Shown here: positions 53,241-60,762 of the stretch, piece by piece
Numbering within the stretch: position 1 is the stretch's first letter
Layout of the letters: the number at the start of each line of letters is the position of its first letter
Notes under the pieces: model-generated
Told to the model about the DNA's origin: nothing
Databases searched by the model: none
What the model saw: the letters and a program-made list of their open reading frames with translations, nothing else
Position numbers and translations under genes: made by a program
NCBI RefSeq assembly: GCF_004134775.1
Contig: NZ_SDOZ01000002.1
Coordinates: forward strand, 1,524,005 to 1,588,004
Source: Candidatus Borkfalkia ceftriaxoniphila
Lineage (GTDB): Bacteria; Bacillota; Clostridia; Christensenellales; Borkfalkiaceae
Length of the DNA: 64,000 nt
Direction of reading: 5' to 3'

Positions 53241-54080
53241 ATGACGGTATATCTGGATCTCATCATCCTCGACAACTTCGCCGCCGATTTCGCGCTTTTA
53301 TATCTCGCTGTGAAAACGGCGCGGGGAGAGGTGAAACTTTGGCGGCTCGCCCTCACGGCGCTGGCGGGTACCGCGCTCGCCGTGGGATATACGGTGTTCA
53401 CGCTCTATTATACGCTGCCGCCCGCGGTTGAGATTTTCGTGAAATACGGCGTCGCCGCGCTGCTGCCCGTCTTTGCGTCAAAGTACAAGAAAAAAAGCAC
53501 GCTCGCGATCGCCGTCGGCGCCTTTCTCGCCTATATGTTCGCATTGGCAGGCCTTCTGACTGCTCTGTTTTCCGATCCGCAGATCGAAGAGGGCGGGGGC
53601 GCGCTCACGTATACGATCGGCGGAGTGCCTTCGGGCGTTCTCGTCGCCTGTACGGTCCTGTTCGTCGCCGCGGCGAAAAAGACGGTTGCGAAAATCGCAA
53701 AGCGGAAAAAGATCTTGTCCCTCGTCGTCGACTGTTCGCTTTTTTATCGGGAAAATCGAGTCAGGACCCGCGCGTTTTTGGACAGCGGCAACATGGTCAC
53801 GGCGCCCGACGGCACGTTCGTGGCGGTGGCGGAAAAAGCGCTCGCCGTCAAACTGTTGGGGGAACACCTCTTTACGGGATCTACGAACGGTATCAGGATA
53901 CCCGTGGCGACGGTAAGCGGAAAAAGTTTCATGACCGCCTTCAAAATCGACAAAATCGAGATATATTGCGACGGGACAAGGAATATAATAGAAGATGTGA
54001 CGTTGGGAATCAGCCCCGACGGAGTGCACGGGGAATACGACTTGATTCTGCCGTTCGACTTTGTGCGGGAGCAAAAATAA
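53241..54080 (+). CDS. spoIIGA: Sigma-E processing peptidase SpoIIGA
   Basis: 279 residues: five N-terminal membrane spans (about 1-150), then an aspartic protease domain with AFLDSGN (Asp about 181). In sporulating Bacillota it cleaves pro-sigma-E in the mother cell. A TATAAT at 53167-53172 lacks any -35 at the usual distance, which fits activator-dependent expression such as by Spo0A. sigE follows after 19 bases. Confidence 0.92.
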   Translation: MTVYLDLIILDNFAADFALLYLAVKTARGEVKLWRLALTALAGTALAVGYTVFTLYYTLPPAVEIFVKYGVAALLPVFASKYKKKSTLAIAVGAFLAYMFALAGLLTALFSDPQIEEGGGALTYTIGGVPSGVLVACTVLFVAAAKKTVAKIAKRKKILSLVVDCSLFYRENRVRTRAFLDSGNMVTAPDGTFVAVAEKALAVKLLGEHLFTGSTNGIRIPVATVSGKSFMTAFKIDKIEIYCDGTRNIIEDVTLGISPDGVHGEYDLILPFDFVREQK

Positions 54081-54099
54081 AAAATCGTGGAGGCGTGAG

Positions 54100-54810
54100 A
54101 TGTTTGGCAAGATAATGTCGTCGCTTAAAGATTTTTTACAGAAGATGAGTATAAGCGACAACGTAATGGATTACATATGCGGGAGCGAGGCGTTGCCTTT
54201 GCCTTTCTCGCCCGAAGAAGAATCGGATATGCTCGGAAAACTCTCTTTGGGCGACGAAGAGGTGAAATCCAAACTGGTGGAGCACAATCTCCGCCTTGTC
54301 GTTTACATAGCCCGCAAGTTCGACAATACGGGCGTGGACGCCGACGATCTGATCTCGGTGGGAACCATAGGACTCATCAAGGCCATCAATTCCTTTAAAA
54401 CGGACAAGAATATCAAACTGGCGACGTACGCCTCGCGCTGCATCGAGAACGAGATACTCATGTATCTTCGGCGCATGGTGCGCCTCAAAAGCGAAGTGTC
54501 CTTTGACGAGCCGCTCAATACCGACTGGGAGGGGAACGAACTGCTCCTTTCGGATATTTTAGGTACGGACAGCGACACGGTGTACAAGGACATCGAAATG
54601 AGCGTGGAAAAGCAACTTTTGCGCGACGCGCTGAAAAAGTTGCCCGAGCGCGAACAAAAGATCATGTATATGCGTTTCGGGCTGGCGGGCCACGAGGAAA
54701 TGACGCAAAAGGACGTCGCCGATCTTCTCGGGATCTCGCAAAGTTACATATCCCGTCTGGAAAAAAAGATCATATCCCGTCTGAAAAACGAAATGAGCAA
54801 ACTCGTTTAA
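54100..54810 (+). CDS. sigE: Sporulation sigma factor E precursor
   Basis: 236 residues, a sigma-70 family mother-cell factor. The start is ATG 54100, behind GTGGAGG. The first ~28 residues ([16 protein letters not shown]) form a pro-sequence to be cut by SpoIIGA. Region 2 has [12 protein letters not shown] and [17 protein letters not shown]; region 4 ends with [19 protein letters not shown]. Between spoIIGA and sigG, in the order of B. subtilis. Confidence 0.95.
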   Translation: MFGKIMSSLKDFLQKMSISDNVMDYICGSEALPLPFSPEEESDMLGKLSLGDEEVKSKLVEHNLRLVVYIARKFDNTGVDADDLISVGTIGLIKAINSFKTDKNIKLATYASRCIENEILMYLRRMVRLKSEVSFDEPLNTDWEGNELLLSDILGTDSDTVYKDIEMSVEKQLLRDALKKLPEREQKIMYMRFGLAGHEEMTQKDVADLLGISQSYISRLEKKIISRLKNEMSKLV

Positions 54811-54858
54811 GATCGTGAAAGAATTCTCTACATAAAAAATATACGGTTGCGCATACTG

Positions 54859-54885
54859 CCGAAAGAGGTCGTTACATACTTTCGG
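54859..54885 (+). promoter_or_regulatory. Hairpin abutting the sigG ribosome-binding site
   Basis: CCGAAAG (54859-54865) pairs perfectly with CTTTCGG (54879-54885). The right arm contains the first two G residues of the GGAGGT site (54884-54889). A GCATA at 54851 could be the -35 of a sigma-F-type promoter, but no convincing -10 was seen. Confidence 0.6.
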
Positions 54886-54897
54886 AGGTGAAATCGT

Positions 54898-55677
54898 ATG
54901 ATGCAAAAAGTAGAGATATGCGGCGTGAATACTTCGGGACTTCCCAAACTCACGCAGAAGGAAAGCGAGGAGCTGATGAAACGGCTCAAAGAAGGGGACG
55001 AAGAGGCGCGCGAACAGTTTGTCGTGGGCAATATGCGCCTCGTTCTTTCGCTCGTCAAGCGGTTTTGGGCGAAGCGCGCCAACGCGGACGACGTGTTTCA
55101 GGCGGGCTGTATCGGGCTGTTGAAAGCCATCGATAATTTCGATCTCCGCGTGGGCGTGAAATTTTCCACCTATGCGGTGCCCATGATCATGGGCGAGATC
55201 AAGCGTTACCTTCGCGACGGCAATTCTCTGCGCGTTTCCCGCAGTATCCGCGATACCGCGTACCGCGTTTTGAAAACGCGCGAGAGCATCGAGGAGAAGG
55301 ACGAAGAGGCGACCATCGAAAAGATCGCGGAAACCATGAACGTCGCCCTGAAAGAAGTCGTCTACGCGCTGGACGCGATCTCGGATCCCGTATCTTTATT
55401 CGAACCCGTGTTCAACCAGTCGGGCGACGCGCTTATGCTGATGGATCAGATCTACGACGAAAAGAACAACGACGAAGTGTGGACGGAACACGCCGCGCTC
55501 TCCGAGGCGATGACGAGATTGGGCGAGCGCGAGCGGAAAATTTTGTTCCTGCGCTACTACGAGGGCAAGACGCAGACGGAGATCTCCGACGAAGTGGGCA
55601 TCTCGCAGGCGCAGGTCTCGCGCCTGGAAAAGAACGCCATCAACGCCATACGCGGCAATATCGTATGCGACTGTTAA
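54898..55677 (+). CDS. sigG: Sporulation sigma factor G
   Basis: 259-residue forespore sigma factor. The N-terminus KVEICGVNTSGLPKLT is the sigma-G signature. Region 2 shows NMRLVLSLVKRFWAKR and VFQAGCIGLLKAIDNFDLR, region 3 EIKRYLRDGNSLRVSRS, and region 4 TQTEISDEVGISQAQVSRLE. ATG 54898 lies 8 bases after GGAGGT; a second ATG follows at once. It directs late forespore genes. A hairpin overlaps the ribosome site. Confidence 0.95.
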   Translation: MMQKVEICGVNTSGLPKLTQKESEELMKRLKEGDEEAREQFVVGNMRLVLSLVKRFWAKRANADDVFQAGCIGLLKAIDNFDLRVGVKFSTYAVPMIMGEIKRYLRDGNSLRVSRSIRDTAYRVLKTRESIEEKDEEATIEKIAETMNVALKEVVYALDAISDPVSLFEPVFNQSGDALMLMDQIYDEKNNDEVWTEHAALSEAMTRLGERERKILFLRYYEGKTQTEISDEVGISQAQVSRLEKNAINAIRGNIVCDC

Positions 55678-55690
55678 ATGAAAATAATCG

Positions 55691-55717
55691 AAAAGACGGG
55701 CTTCGCCCGTCTTTTTT
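55691..55717. terminator. Bidirectional terminator after sigG
   Basis: Stem GACGGGC / GCCCGTC with AAAA before and TTTTTT after, TTC loop; it also serves the convergent regulator gene. Confidence 0.85.
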
Positions 55718-56740
55718 CTATTCGGGAGAGCGCACGGAACTGCGCTCGACGAGAACGGTGGGAACGCGCACGACGTAATCCCCGGCGGGCACGCCCTTTT
55801 CCAACTGGCGCAAAACCGCCGTCAGAGCGTTTCGGGCGATCTCGCCGAAATTCTGCCCGACGGTCGTAATGTTTTCGCTGATGGAGGCGGAAAGATTGTC
55901 AAAACCCGTCACCGACAGATCGCGCGGCACCGAAAGCCCGCGCGCCTCAACCGCCGCGGCGAAACAATGCGCGGAAACGTCGTTCACGCAGACGACGGCG
56001 GTCGGCCGCTGCGCCGCATGAAATATAACGTCCGCCGCTCTTTTTGCCGACTGAAAGTCCGCGGAGATGACGTCCCCCGCGCTGCGCACGGGCGAAAGAC
56101 TGCCCGCAAGAAAGTATTCGGGTACGATCGCAATGCCGCTGTCGATAAGGGCGGCGCAGTAGCCGCGGAACCGCTCCGCTTCGGTGGGCAGAAACGCGTC
56201 GCTGTACGGATAATAGGCGATCTTTCTGTGTCCCCGCCTGATCAGATACTGCGTGAGCGCGTACATTCCGCCGAAATTATCGGAGGTCACGAGGGGCGCG
56301 CGGATACCCGAAACGGCAAAATCCAGAAAGGCGAGGGGGATCTTATGTAGCGAGAACTGGCTGAGAAGGTCGATGTTCGACACGCGCCCGAGGGGCATCA
56401 GGATCATGCCCAGCACGTTCTGGGTGAGAAGAAAAGAGAGGATCTCCCGTTCTTTTTCGGGCGAGCGTTCGGTATCGAAAAAGGACAGGCTGACGCGCTC
56501 GCGTTCGGCGAGTTCCCTCAGCCCGTGATAGATGCGGTTGCCGCAGTTTTCGAAGTGCGGGAAAACCACGGCGACGAACCCGCGCGTCTGCCGCACGAAA
56601 AGATCCTGCGCCGCAACCACCGTGCCGCGCCGACGGATCCTTTTTACGAGTCCCTTTTCCCGCAAAAGATCGAGCGCGTGTTTGGCGGTGATACGGCTCA
56701 CCCCGTGCCGTTCGCACAATTCCTGTTCCGACGGCAGCAC
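55718..56740 (-). CDS. GntR-type regulator with LacI-like sugar domain, 5' end disturbed
   Basis: 340 residues from a GTG. The winged helix starts with LPSEQELCERHGVSRITAK, and residues about 50-340 form a LacI-type periplasmic-binding-like effector domain (AraR-like architecture). The homologous first helix (KYKKIYEELYYAIKSG) is encoded in the same frame up to about 56818, but has no ATG, GTG or TTG. An ATG at 56811 is one base out of frame. Either one G has been lost in the run after that ATG (assembly or mutation), or the protein starts late and lacks helix 1. It diverges from the kinase/isomerase/aldolase operon, which it likely represses. Confidence 0.75.
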   Translation of the reverse strand: MLPSEQELCERHGVSRITAKHALDLLREKGLVKRIRRRGTVVAAQDLFVRQTRGFVAVVFPHFENCGNRIYHGLRELAERERVSLSFFDTERSPEKEREILSFLLTQNVLGMILMPLGRVSNIDLLSQFSLHKIPLAFLDFAVSGIRAPLVTSDNFGGMYALTQYLIRRGHRKIAYYPYSDAFLPTEAERFRGYCAALIDSGIAIVPEYFLAGSLSPVRSAGDVISADFQSAKRAADVIFHAAQRPTAVVCVNDVSAHCFAAAVEARGLSVPRDLSVTGFDNLSASISENITTVGQNFGEIARNALTAVLRQLEKGVPAGDYVVRVPTVLVERSSVRSPE

Positions 56741-56819
56741 GTCGCCGTTTGCATACTTGCCCGATTTGATGGCGTAATACAGTTCTTCGTAGATCTTCTT
56801 ATACTTTCCATGTCTGTAT

Positions 56820-56846
56820 TATATCATAAAACTATTATATGATATA
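56820..56846. promoter_or_regulatory. Palindromic operator of the GntR/LacI-type regulator
   Basis: TATATCATA, 9 bases, TATGATATA: a perfect 9-base inverted repeat. It covers the TATAAT (minus 56818-56823) of the regulator and lies about 60 bases before the operon promoter. Confidence 0.72.
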
Positions 56847-56907
56847 TATTATTTTAAAAAAATATGAAAATAAAAATATTATGTATTATAGTGTTTCGCG
56901 CCCGCCC

Positions 56908-56936
56908 TTGTCGGACGCGGGAAAACATGGTACAAT
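56908..56936 (+). promoter_or_regulatory. Promoter of the kinase/isomerase/aldolase operon
   Basis: TTGTCG, 17 bases, TACAAT. The ATG of the first gene begins seven bases after the -10, so the mRNA may start at the start codon. Confidence 0.75.
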
Positions 56937-56942
56937 CGGGAT

Positions 56943-57944
56943 ATGAATACGATTACCGTCGCGGGCTCGGCTCTGACCGACCTTGTCAAAACAATCGACG
57001 CGTATCCTCAACGGGGAATGCTGACCGATATCACTGCCGTGCGGCAGTCGGTGGGCGGCTGTGTGCCCAATACGGCCGTCGATTTAAAGCGGCTGGCGCC
57101 CGAACTTTGCGTCACGGCGGCGGGGCGCGTCGGAAAGGACGCGTTCGGGGCATATCTTCGCGAAAGGCTCGCAGGAGAAGGCGTGCGGGCCGCGTTCGCG
57201 GAGGACGAGAAACGCTCCACGGGATTCACCGACGTGATGACGCTGAAAAACGGCGAACGCACCTTTTTTCACGCGCGGGGCGCGAACGCCGCTTTTTCCG
57301 CGGACGATCTGCCCGAAGAGGCGCTCGATTGCGATTTGTTCCACCTCGGCTATTTGCTCTTACTGGATCGGTTGGACGCGGCGGACGCGGAATACGGCAC
57401 GGCGGCGGCGCGGCTGTTGCATTCGCTGCAACGAAAAGGGATTCGCACTGCCGTCGACACGGTCAGCGCGGAGGGCGGCAAGTTCAGGCGGATCGTCGGT
57501 GCGGCGCTCGCCTGTACCGATTACGCCGTGATGAACGAGATCGAGGCGGCCGCGGTGACGGGCGTCCCTCTCCGCAACGGAGATAAACTGATCGCAGAGA
57601 ACCTGAAAGAGGCGTGCCGCGCGCTGTTCAAAGCGGGCGTTTCGCGCGCCGCCGTCATTCATTGCCCCGAACTCGGATGCGGCATGGACGAAACGGGGAA
57701 CTTTTGCGTCGTGCCTTCGCTCGATCTTCCCCGCGGGTATATCGCGGGCGCGGTGGGCGCGGGGGACGCGTTCTGCGCGGGCATGCTGTACGCCTTTATG
57801 AAAGGACTGCCGATGGAAGAAGGGCTTTCGCTCGCCTCGCTTTGCGCCGCCTGCAATCTTTCCTCCGACGACTCGGTGGGCGGCGCGCGCTCCCTTGCCC
57901 AAACGCTGGCGTTGGAAAAACAATTTAAAAGGAGAAAATTATGA
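56943..57944 (+). CDS. PfkB-family carbohydrate kinase
   Basis: 333-residue sugar kinase. GGCVPNTAVDLKRL near residue 38 and GAGDAFCAGM with catalytic Asp275 are present, in a ribokinase fold. No ribosome site precedes the ATG, and the -10 is only seven bases away, so it may be a leaderless message. A D-lyxose isomerase-like gene overlaps its end by four bases, and an aldolase follows. That context suggests phosphorylation of the ketose made by the isomerase (xylulose or fructose) for the aldolase to split. Confidence 0.85.
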   Translation: MNTITVAGSALTDLVKTIDAYPQRGMLTDITAVRQSVGGCVPNTAVDLKRLAPELCVTAAGRVGKDAFGAYLRERLAGEGVRAAFAEDEKRSTGFTDVMTLKNGERTFFHARGANAAFSADDLPEEALDCDLFHLGYLLLLDRLDAADAEYGTAAARLLHSLQRKGIRTAVDTVSAEGGKFRRIVGAALACTDYAVMNEIEAAAVTGVPLRNGDKLIAENLKEACRALFKAGVSRAAVIHCPELGCGMDETGNFCVVPSLDLPRGYIAGAVGAGDAFCAGMLYAFMKGLPMEEGLSLASLCAACNLSSDDSVGGARSLAQTLALEKQFKRRKL

Positions 57945-58492
57945 TCACGAAACAGGAATACGAACGCGCCGCCGCATATACGCGGCGCGCGCTGAAAAAC
58001 GCGGGTATCGCTATTACGGACGAAGAGGCGCGGCGCATCGAAATCGCCGATTTCGGGTTGGGAGATTTGGATAATCTCGGCTTGCAACTGCTGGTTTACG
58101 TCAATACCGAGCGCTGCTGCGCCAAAGAAATGGTGCTGCGCCCTTTCCAGACCTGCCCCGAACACATACATAACGGAGGGTTAGAGAACGGGAAACCCTA
58201 CGAGGGGAAAGAAGAGACTTTCCGCGTGCGGCGGGGGACTTGTTATCTCTACGTTTCGGGCGAAGGGCATAAAGAAACGATACGGGCGCGCGTGCCCGAT
58301 ACGGAAGTGACCGTCTTTCATGAGATCGTTCTGCGCGAGGGAGAGCAGTACACCTTGTCTCCCGGTACCTGGCATTGGTTTCAGGCGGGCGAAGAGGGCG
58401 CGATCATCAGCGAGTTTTCTACCAAAAGCCGCGACGAGGCGGACGTATTCCGCGATGCGCGCGTGCAAAGAACGCCCCAAATAGAGGAGTAG
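57941..58492 (+). CDS. D-lyxose ketol-isomerase-like cupin
   Basis: 183-residue cupin resembling bacterial D-lyxose isomerases, which turn D-lyxose into D-xylulose and often D-mannose into D-fructose. Metal ligands are expected at the two histidines of CPEHIHNG, the Glu of GKEETF, and His in SPGTWHWF. The start overlaps the kinase stop (ATGA). The protein is soluble. Confidence 0.86.
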   Translation: MITKQEYERAAAYTRRALKNAGIAITDEEARRIEIADFGLGDLDNLGLQLLVYVNTERCCAKEMVLRPFQTCPEHIHNGGLENGKPYEGKEETFRVRRGTCYLYVSGEGHKETIRARVPDTEVTVFHEIVLREGEQYTLSPGTWHWFQAGEEGAIISEFSTKSRDEADVFRDARVQRTPQIEE

Positions 58493-58495
58493 GAT

Positions 58496-59344
58496 ATGCT
58501 TGTCAATTTAAAAGAAATTTTATCGCTCGCAGAGCGCGATAAAAAGGCGGTGGGCATGTTCAACACCACGGGATTCGACAGTTTGCAGGCGATCGTCGGC
58601 GCGGCGGAAGAACTGAACGAGCCCGTCATTCTCGCCCACGCGGAAGTACATAACGCATACAACGATATTTCGTACGTGGGTCCCGCCATGCTCGCCGCCG
58701 CGAAAAACGCGTCCGTTCCCGTATGCGTGCATCTCGATCACGGCGTCACGAAAAAGATGATACGGAAGGCTCTTCGCATCGGCTTTACGTCGGTGATGAT
58801 AGACGCCTCCGCGTATCCCTATGCGGAAAATCTCGCAATCACGCGCGAGATCGCTGAGGCGGCGCACGATATGGGCGTGAGCGTGGAGGCGGAATTGGGC
58901 AGGCTCGTGACCGCCGAGGGCGGCGAACAGTTGTCGGGCGGCAATGCGAGCGATTATTATACCGACCCCGACGAGGCGGCGGCGTTCTCCCTTGAAACGG
59001 GCATCGACGCGCTCGCCGTCGCGTTCGGCACGGCGCACGGATTTTACGGCGCGGAACCGAAACTGGATTTTTCCGTCGTCGAACGCGTCGCGAAGGCGAC
59101 CGGTCTGCCCCTCGTGATGCACGGCGGCAGCGGCGTAAACGAAGAGGGATTCGAAAAATCCATACGGAGCGGCATCCGTAAAATCAACTACTATTCGTAC
59201 ATGTCCAAAGCGGGGTTCGACGCGGCGAAAGCGGCCGTGCTCGGGGGCGGGAGCCGCTATCTGCACGACGTGGAACATGCCGCCATGCTCGCCATGAAAG
59301 AGGACGTAAAACGCGCGATCCGCGTATTCTCGCGCAAAAATTGA
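58496..59344 (+). CDS. Class II ketose-bisphosphate/monophosphate aldolase
   Basis: 282-residue zinc aldolase. VHLDHGVTKKMI carries catalytic Asp and a zinc His, EAELGRLVTAEGGEQ the glutamate site, FGTAHGFY and VMHGGSGV the other two zinc histidines with the phosphate loop, and INYYSYM the substrate loop. It starts 3 bases after the isomerase gene. The substrate could be xylulose 1-phosphate, fructose 1-phosphate or a bisphosphate, giving dihydroxyacetone phosphate. Confidence 0.87.
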   Translation: MLVNLKEILSLAERDKKAVGMFNTTGFDSLQAIVGAAEELNEPVILAHAEVHNAYNDISYVGPAMLAAAKNASVPVCVHLDHGVTKKMIRKALRIGFTSVMIDASAYPYAENLAITREIAEAAHDMGVSVEAELGRLVTAEGGEQLSGGNASDYYTDPDEAAAFSLETGIDALAVAFGTAHGFYGAEPKLDFSVVERVAKATGLPLVMHGGSGVNEEGFEKSIRSGIRKINYYSYMSKAGFDAAKAAVLGGGSRYLHDVEHAAMLAMKEDVKRAIRVFSRKN

Positions 59345-59350
59345 AATTTG

Positions 59351-59379
59351 AACCCGCTTTCATAGAAAGCGGGTTTTTT
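59351..59379 (+). terminator. Intrinsic terminator of the sugar operon
   Basis: Stem AACCCGCTTTC / GAAAGCGGGTT with a short loop and TTTT. Confidence 0.87.
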
Positions 59380-59386
59380 CATTTCG

Positions 59387-59415
59387 GAACATTGCGGCGG
59401 CCTCGCGCATACAAT
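59387..59415 (+). promoter_or_regulatory. Sigma-E-like sporulation promoter
   Basis: GAACATT, 14 bases, CATACAAT. This fits the mother-cell consensus (about KMATATT, 14-15 bases, CATACANT) with one mismatch in the -35 core, and lies 38 bases before a YlmC/YmxH-type gene. Confidence 0.72.
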
Positions 59416-59452
59416 GATAAGAGGGAAGTTATTTTTGCGGGAGGTATCGAGC

Positions 59453-59809
59453 ATGGAAACTTCGTTTTCCGAGTTAAAACAAAAGGAAGTCGTGAACGTC
59501 GTGGACGGCCGCAGGCTGGGCAGGACGTGCGATATCGTATTTACATATCCCGAAGGGCGGGTGTGCGGCATCGTGGTGCCAGGGAGCAAGGGGCGGCACT
59601 GGTTCCGCAGCAGCGAACTGTTCATCGATCTGAAAAGCATTACGAAGATCGGCGAGGACGTCGTGCTCGTCAATCTCCGTCCTGTCGTCAAATCCGACTG
59701 CAAGCCCGACAAAAAGCGGCGCTGCGGTTACGGAGAAGCGGAGTACGAATGCCCGCCGCCCCCGCCTCCGCCCAAGCCCGATCGGAGAAGTTACGACGAA
59801 TACGAATAA
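59453..59809 (+). CDS. YlmC/YmxH-type PRC-barrel sporulation protein
   Basis: 118 residues; ATG 59453 is preceded by GGGAGG. The PRC-barrel (SFSELKQKEVVNVVDGRRLG, then IVFTYPEGRVCGIVVPG and WFRSSELFIDLKSITKIGEDVVLV, shown in part) fills the first 80 residues. The tail is Cys-, Lys- and Pro-rich (ECPPPPPPPKPDRR). YlmC/YmxH proteins are linked to the sigE-sigG neighbourhood in B. subtilis. Here the sugar operon lies between. The sigma-E-like promoter supports a mother-cell role. Confidence 0.85.
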   Translation: METSFSELKQKEVVNVVDGRRLGRTCDIVFTYPEGRVCGIVVPGSKGRHWFRSSELFIDLKSITKIGEDVVLVNLRPVVKSDCKPDKKRRCGYGEAEYECPPPPPPPKPDRRSYDEYE

Positions 59810-59812
59810 CCG

Positions 59813-59841
59813 TTGACAAAATTATTATTTTGTTCTAAAAT
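59813..59841 (+). promoter_or_regulatory. Sigma-A promoter of the first hydrolase
   Basis: TTGACA, 17 bases, TAAAAT. Confidence 0.82.
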
Positions 59842-59873
59842 GATTTTATCATTTTGAATGGAAGGGCAAAGCG

Positions 59874-60728
59874 ATGATTTTGGAAAAGGTTGACTTATAC
59901 GAATATTTCGGCCGCGAAAGATGCGGCAAAGAAAAGGGGAGTTTGACCGCTTATCTGCATACGCCGATCCGTGAAATGGGCATAAAGGAACGCCGCCCCG
60001 CGATTCTCGTGATCCCGGGCGGCGGCTACGCTTTCGTGTCCGGGCGGGAAGGGGAACCCGTGGCGCTTGCGTTTTACGCGCAGGGATTCAATGCGTTCGT
60101 GCTCGATTACAGCGTGGCGCCCGCGTTTCATTATCCCGCGCCCCTGCTCGAAGCGGGCATGGCGATGCTGTATATCCGCGAACGCGCCGAGGCTCTCGGC
60201 TGTACGGAAGATAAGATCGCCGCGATCGGCTTTTCGGCGGGCGGGCATCTGGCGGGGCTCATCTCCCTCTTTTATGAGGATAAGGCGCTTATAGAGGCGT
60301 TCGGCGGCCGCTGCAAGCGCATCCGTCCCGACGCCACGATCTACGGTTATCCCGTCGTGAGCACCGAAAAAGTGAACATTCACGAGGATTCCTTTGTCAA
60401 TCTGTGCGGCGGCGCTGTGCGCGCGGAGGATTATTCTCTGGAAAAAAAGGTCGTTTCCTCGTCTTCGCCCGCCTTTATTTGGACAACGATGGACGACGAG
60501 GGCGTGCCCTGTTTCAATTCGTTCGTGCTCGCCGAGGCGTACGCCCGCGCGGGCGTGCCGTGCGAACTGCACGTGTTCGAACACGGCGATCACGGTCTGT
60601 CCACCTGTTCGTTCGACGTATTGGCGGACGATCACGCGCCCGAACGCGCGAAACGCGTGGCGGCGTGGCTGCCCATGTGTTTCGATTTCCTGAAAGATAA
60701 GGGTTTTTGCCCGCATAAAATCAAATAA
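59874..60728 (+). CDS. Alpha/beta hydrolase, acetyl-esterase-like
   Basis: 284 residues, cytoplasmic. The oxyanion motif IPGGGYAFVS, nucleophile Ser in GFSAGGH, acid Asp in TTMDDEGVP and His in HGDHGLS form a full catalytic set. This is the BD-FAE/acetyl xylan esterase-like group that removes acetyl or acyl groups from sugars. The gene has its own promoter and terminator. In this sugar-rich region it may deacetylate imported oligosaccharides. Confidence 0.87.
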   Translation: MILEKVDLYEYFGRERCGKEKGSLTAYLHTPIREMGIKERRPAILVIPGGGYAFVSGREGEPVALAFYAQGFNAFVLDYSVAPAFHYPAPLLEAGMAMLYIRERAEALGCTEDKIAAIGFSAGGHLAGLISLFYEDKALIEAFGGRCKRIRPDATIYGYPVVSTEKVNIHEDSFVNLCGGAVRAEDYSLEKKVVSSSSPAFIWTTMDDEGVPCFNSFVLAEAYARAGVPCELHVFEHGDHGLSTCSFDVLADDHAPERAKRVAAWLPMCFDFLKDKGFCPHKIK

Positions 60729-60730
60729 AA

Positions 60731-60758
60731 AGATGCGCCGCGGATATGCGGCGCATCT
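60731..60758. terminator. Bidirectional terminator between hydrolase and murG
   Basis: Stem AGATGCGCCGC / GCGGCGCATCT with a GGATAT loop, A and T tracts on both sides. Confidence 0.87.
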
Positions 60759-60762
60759 TTTA

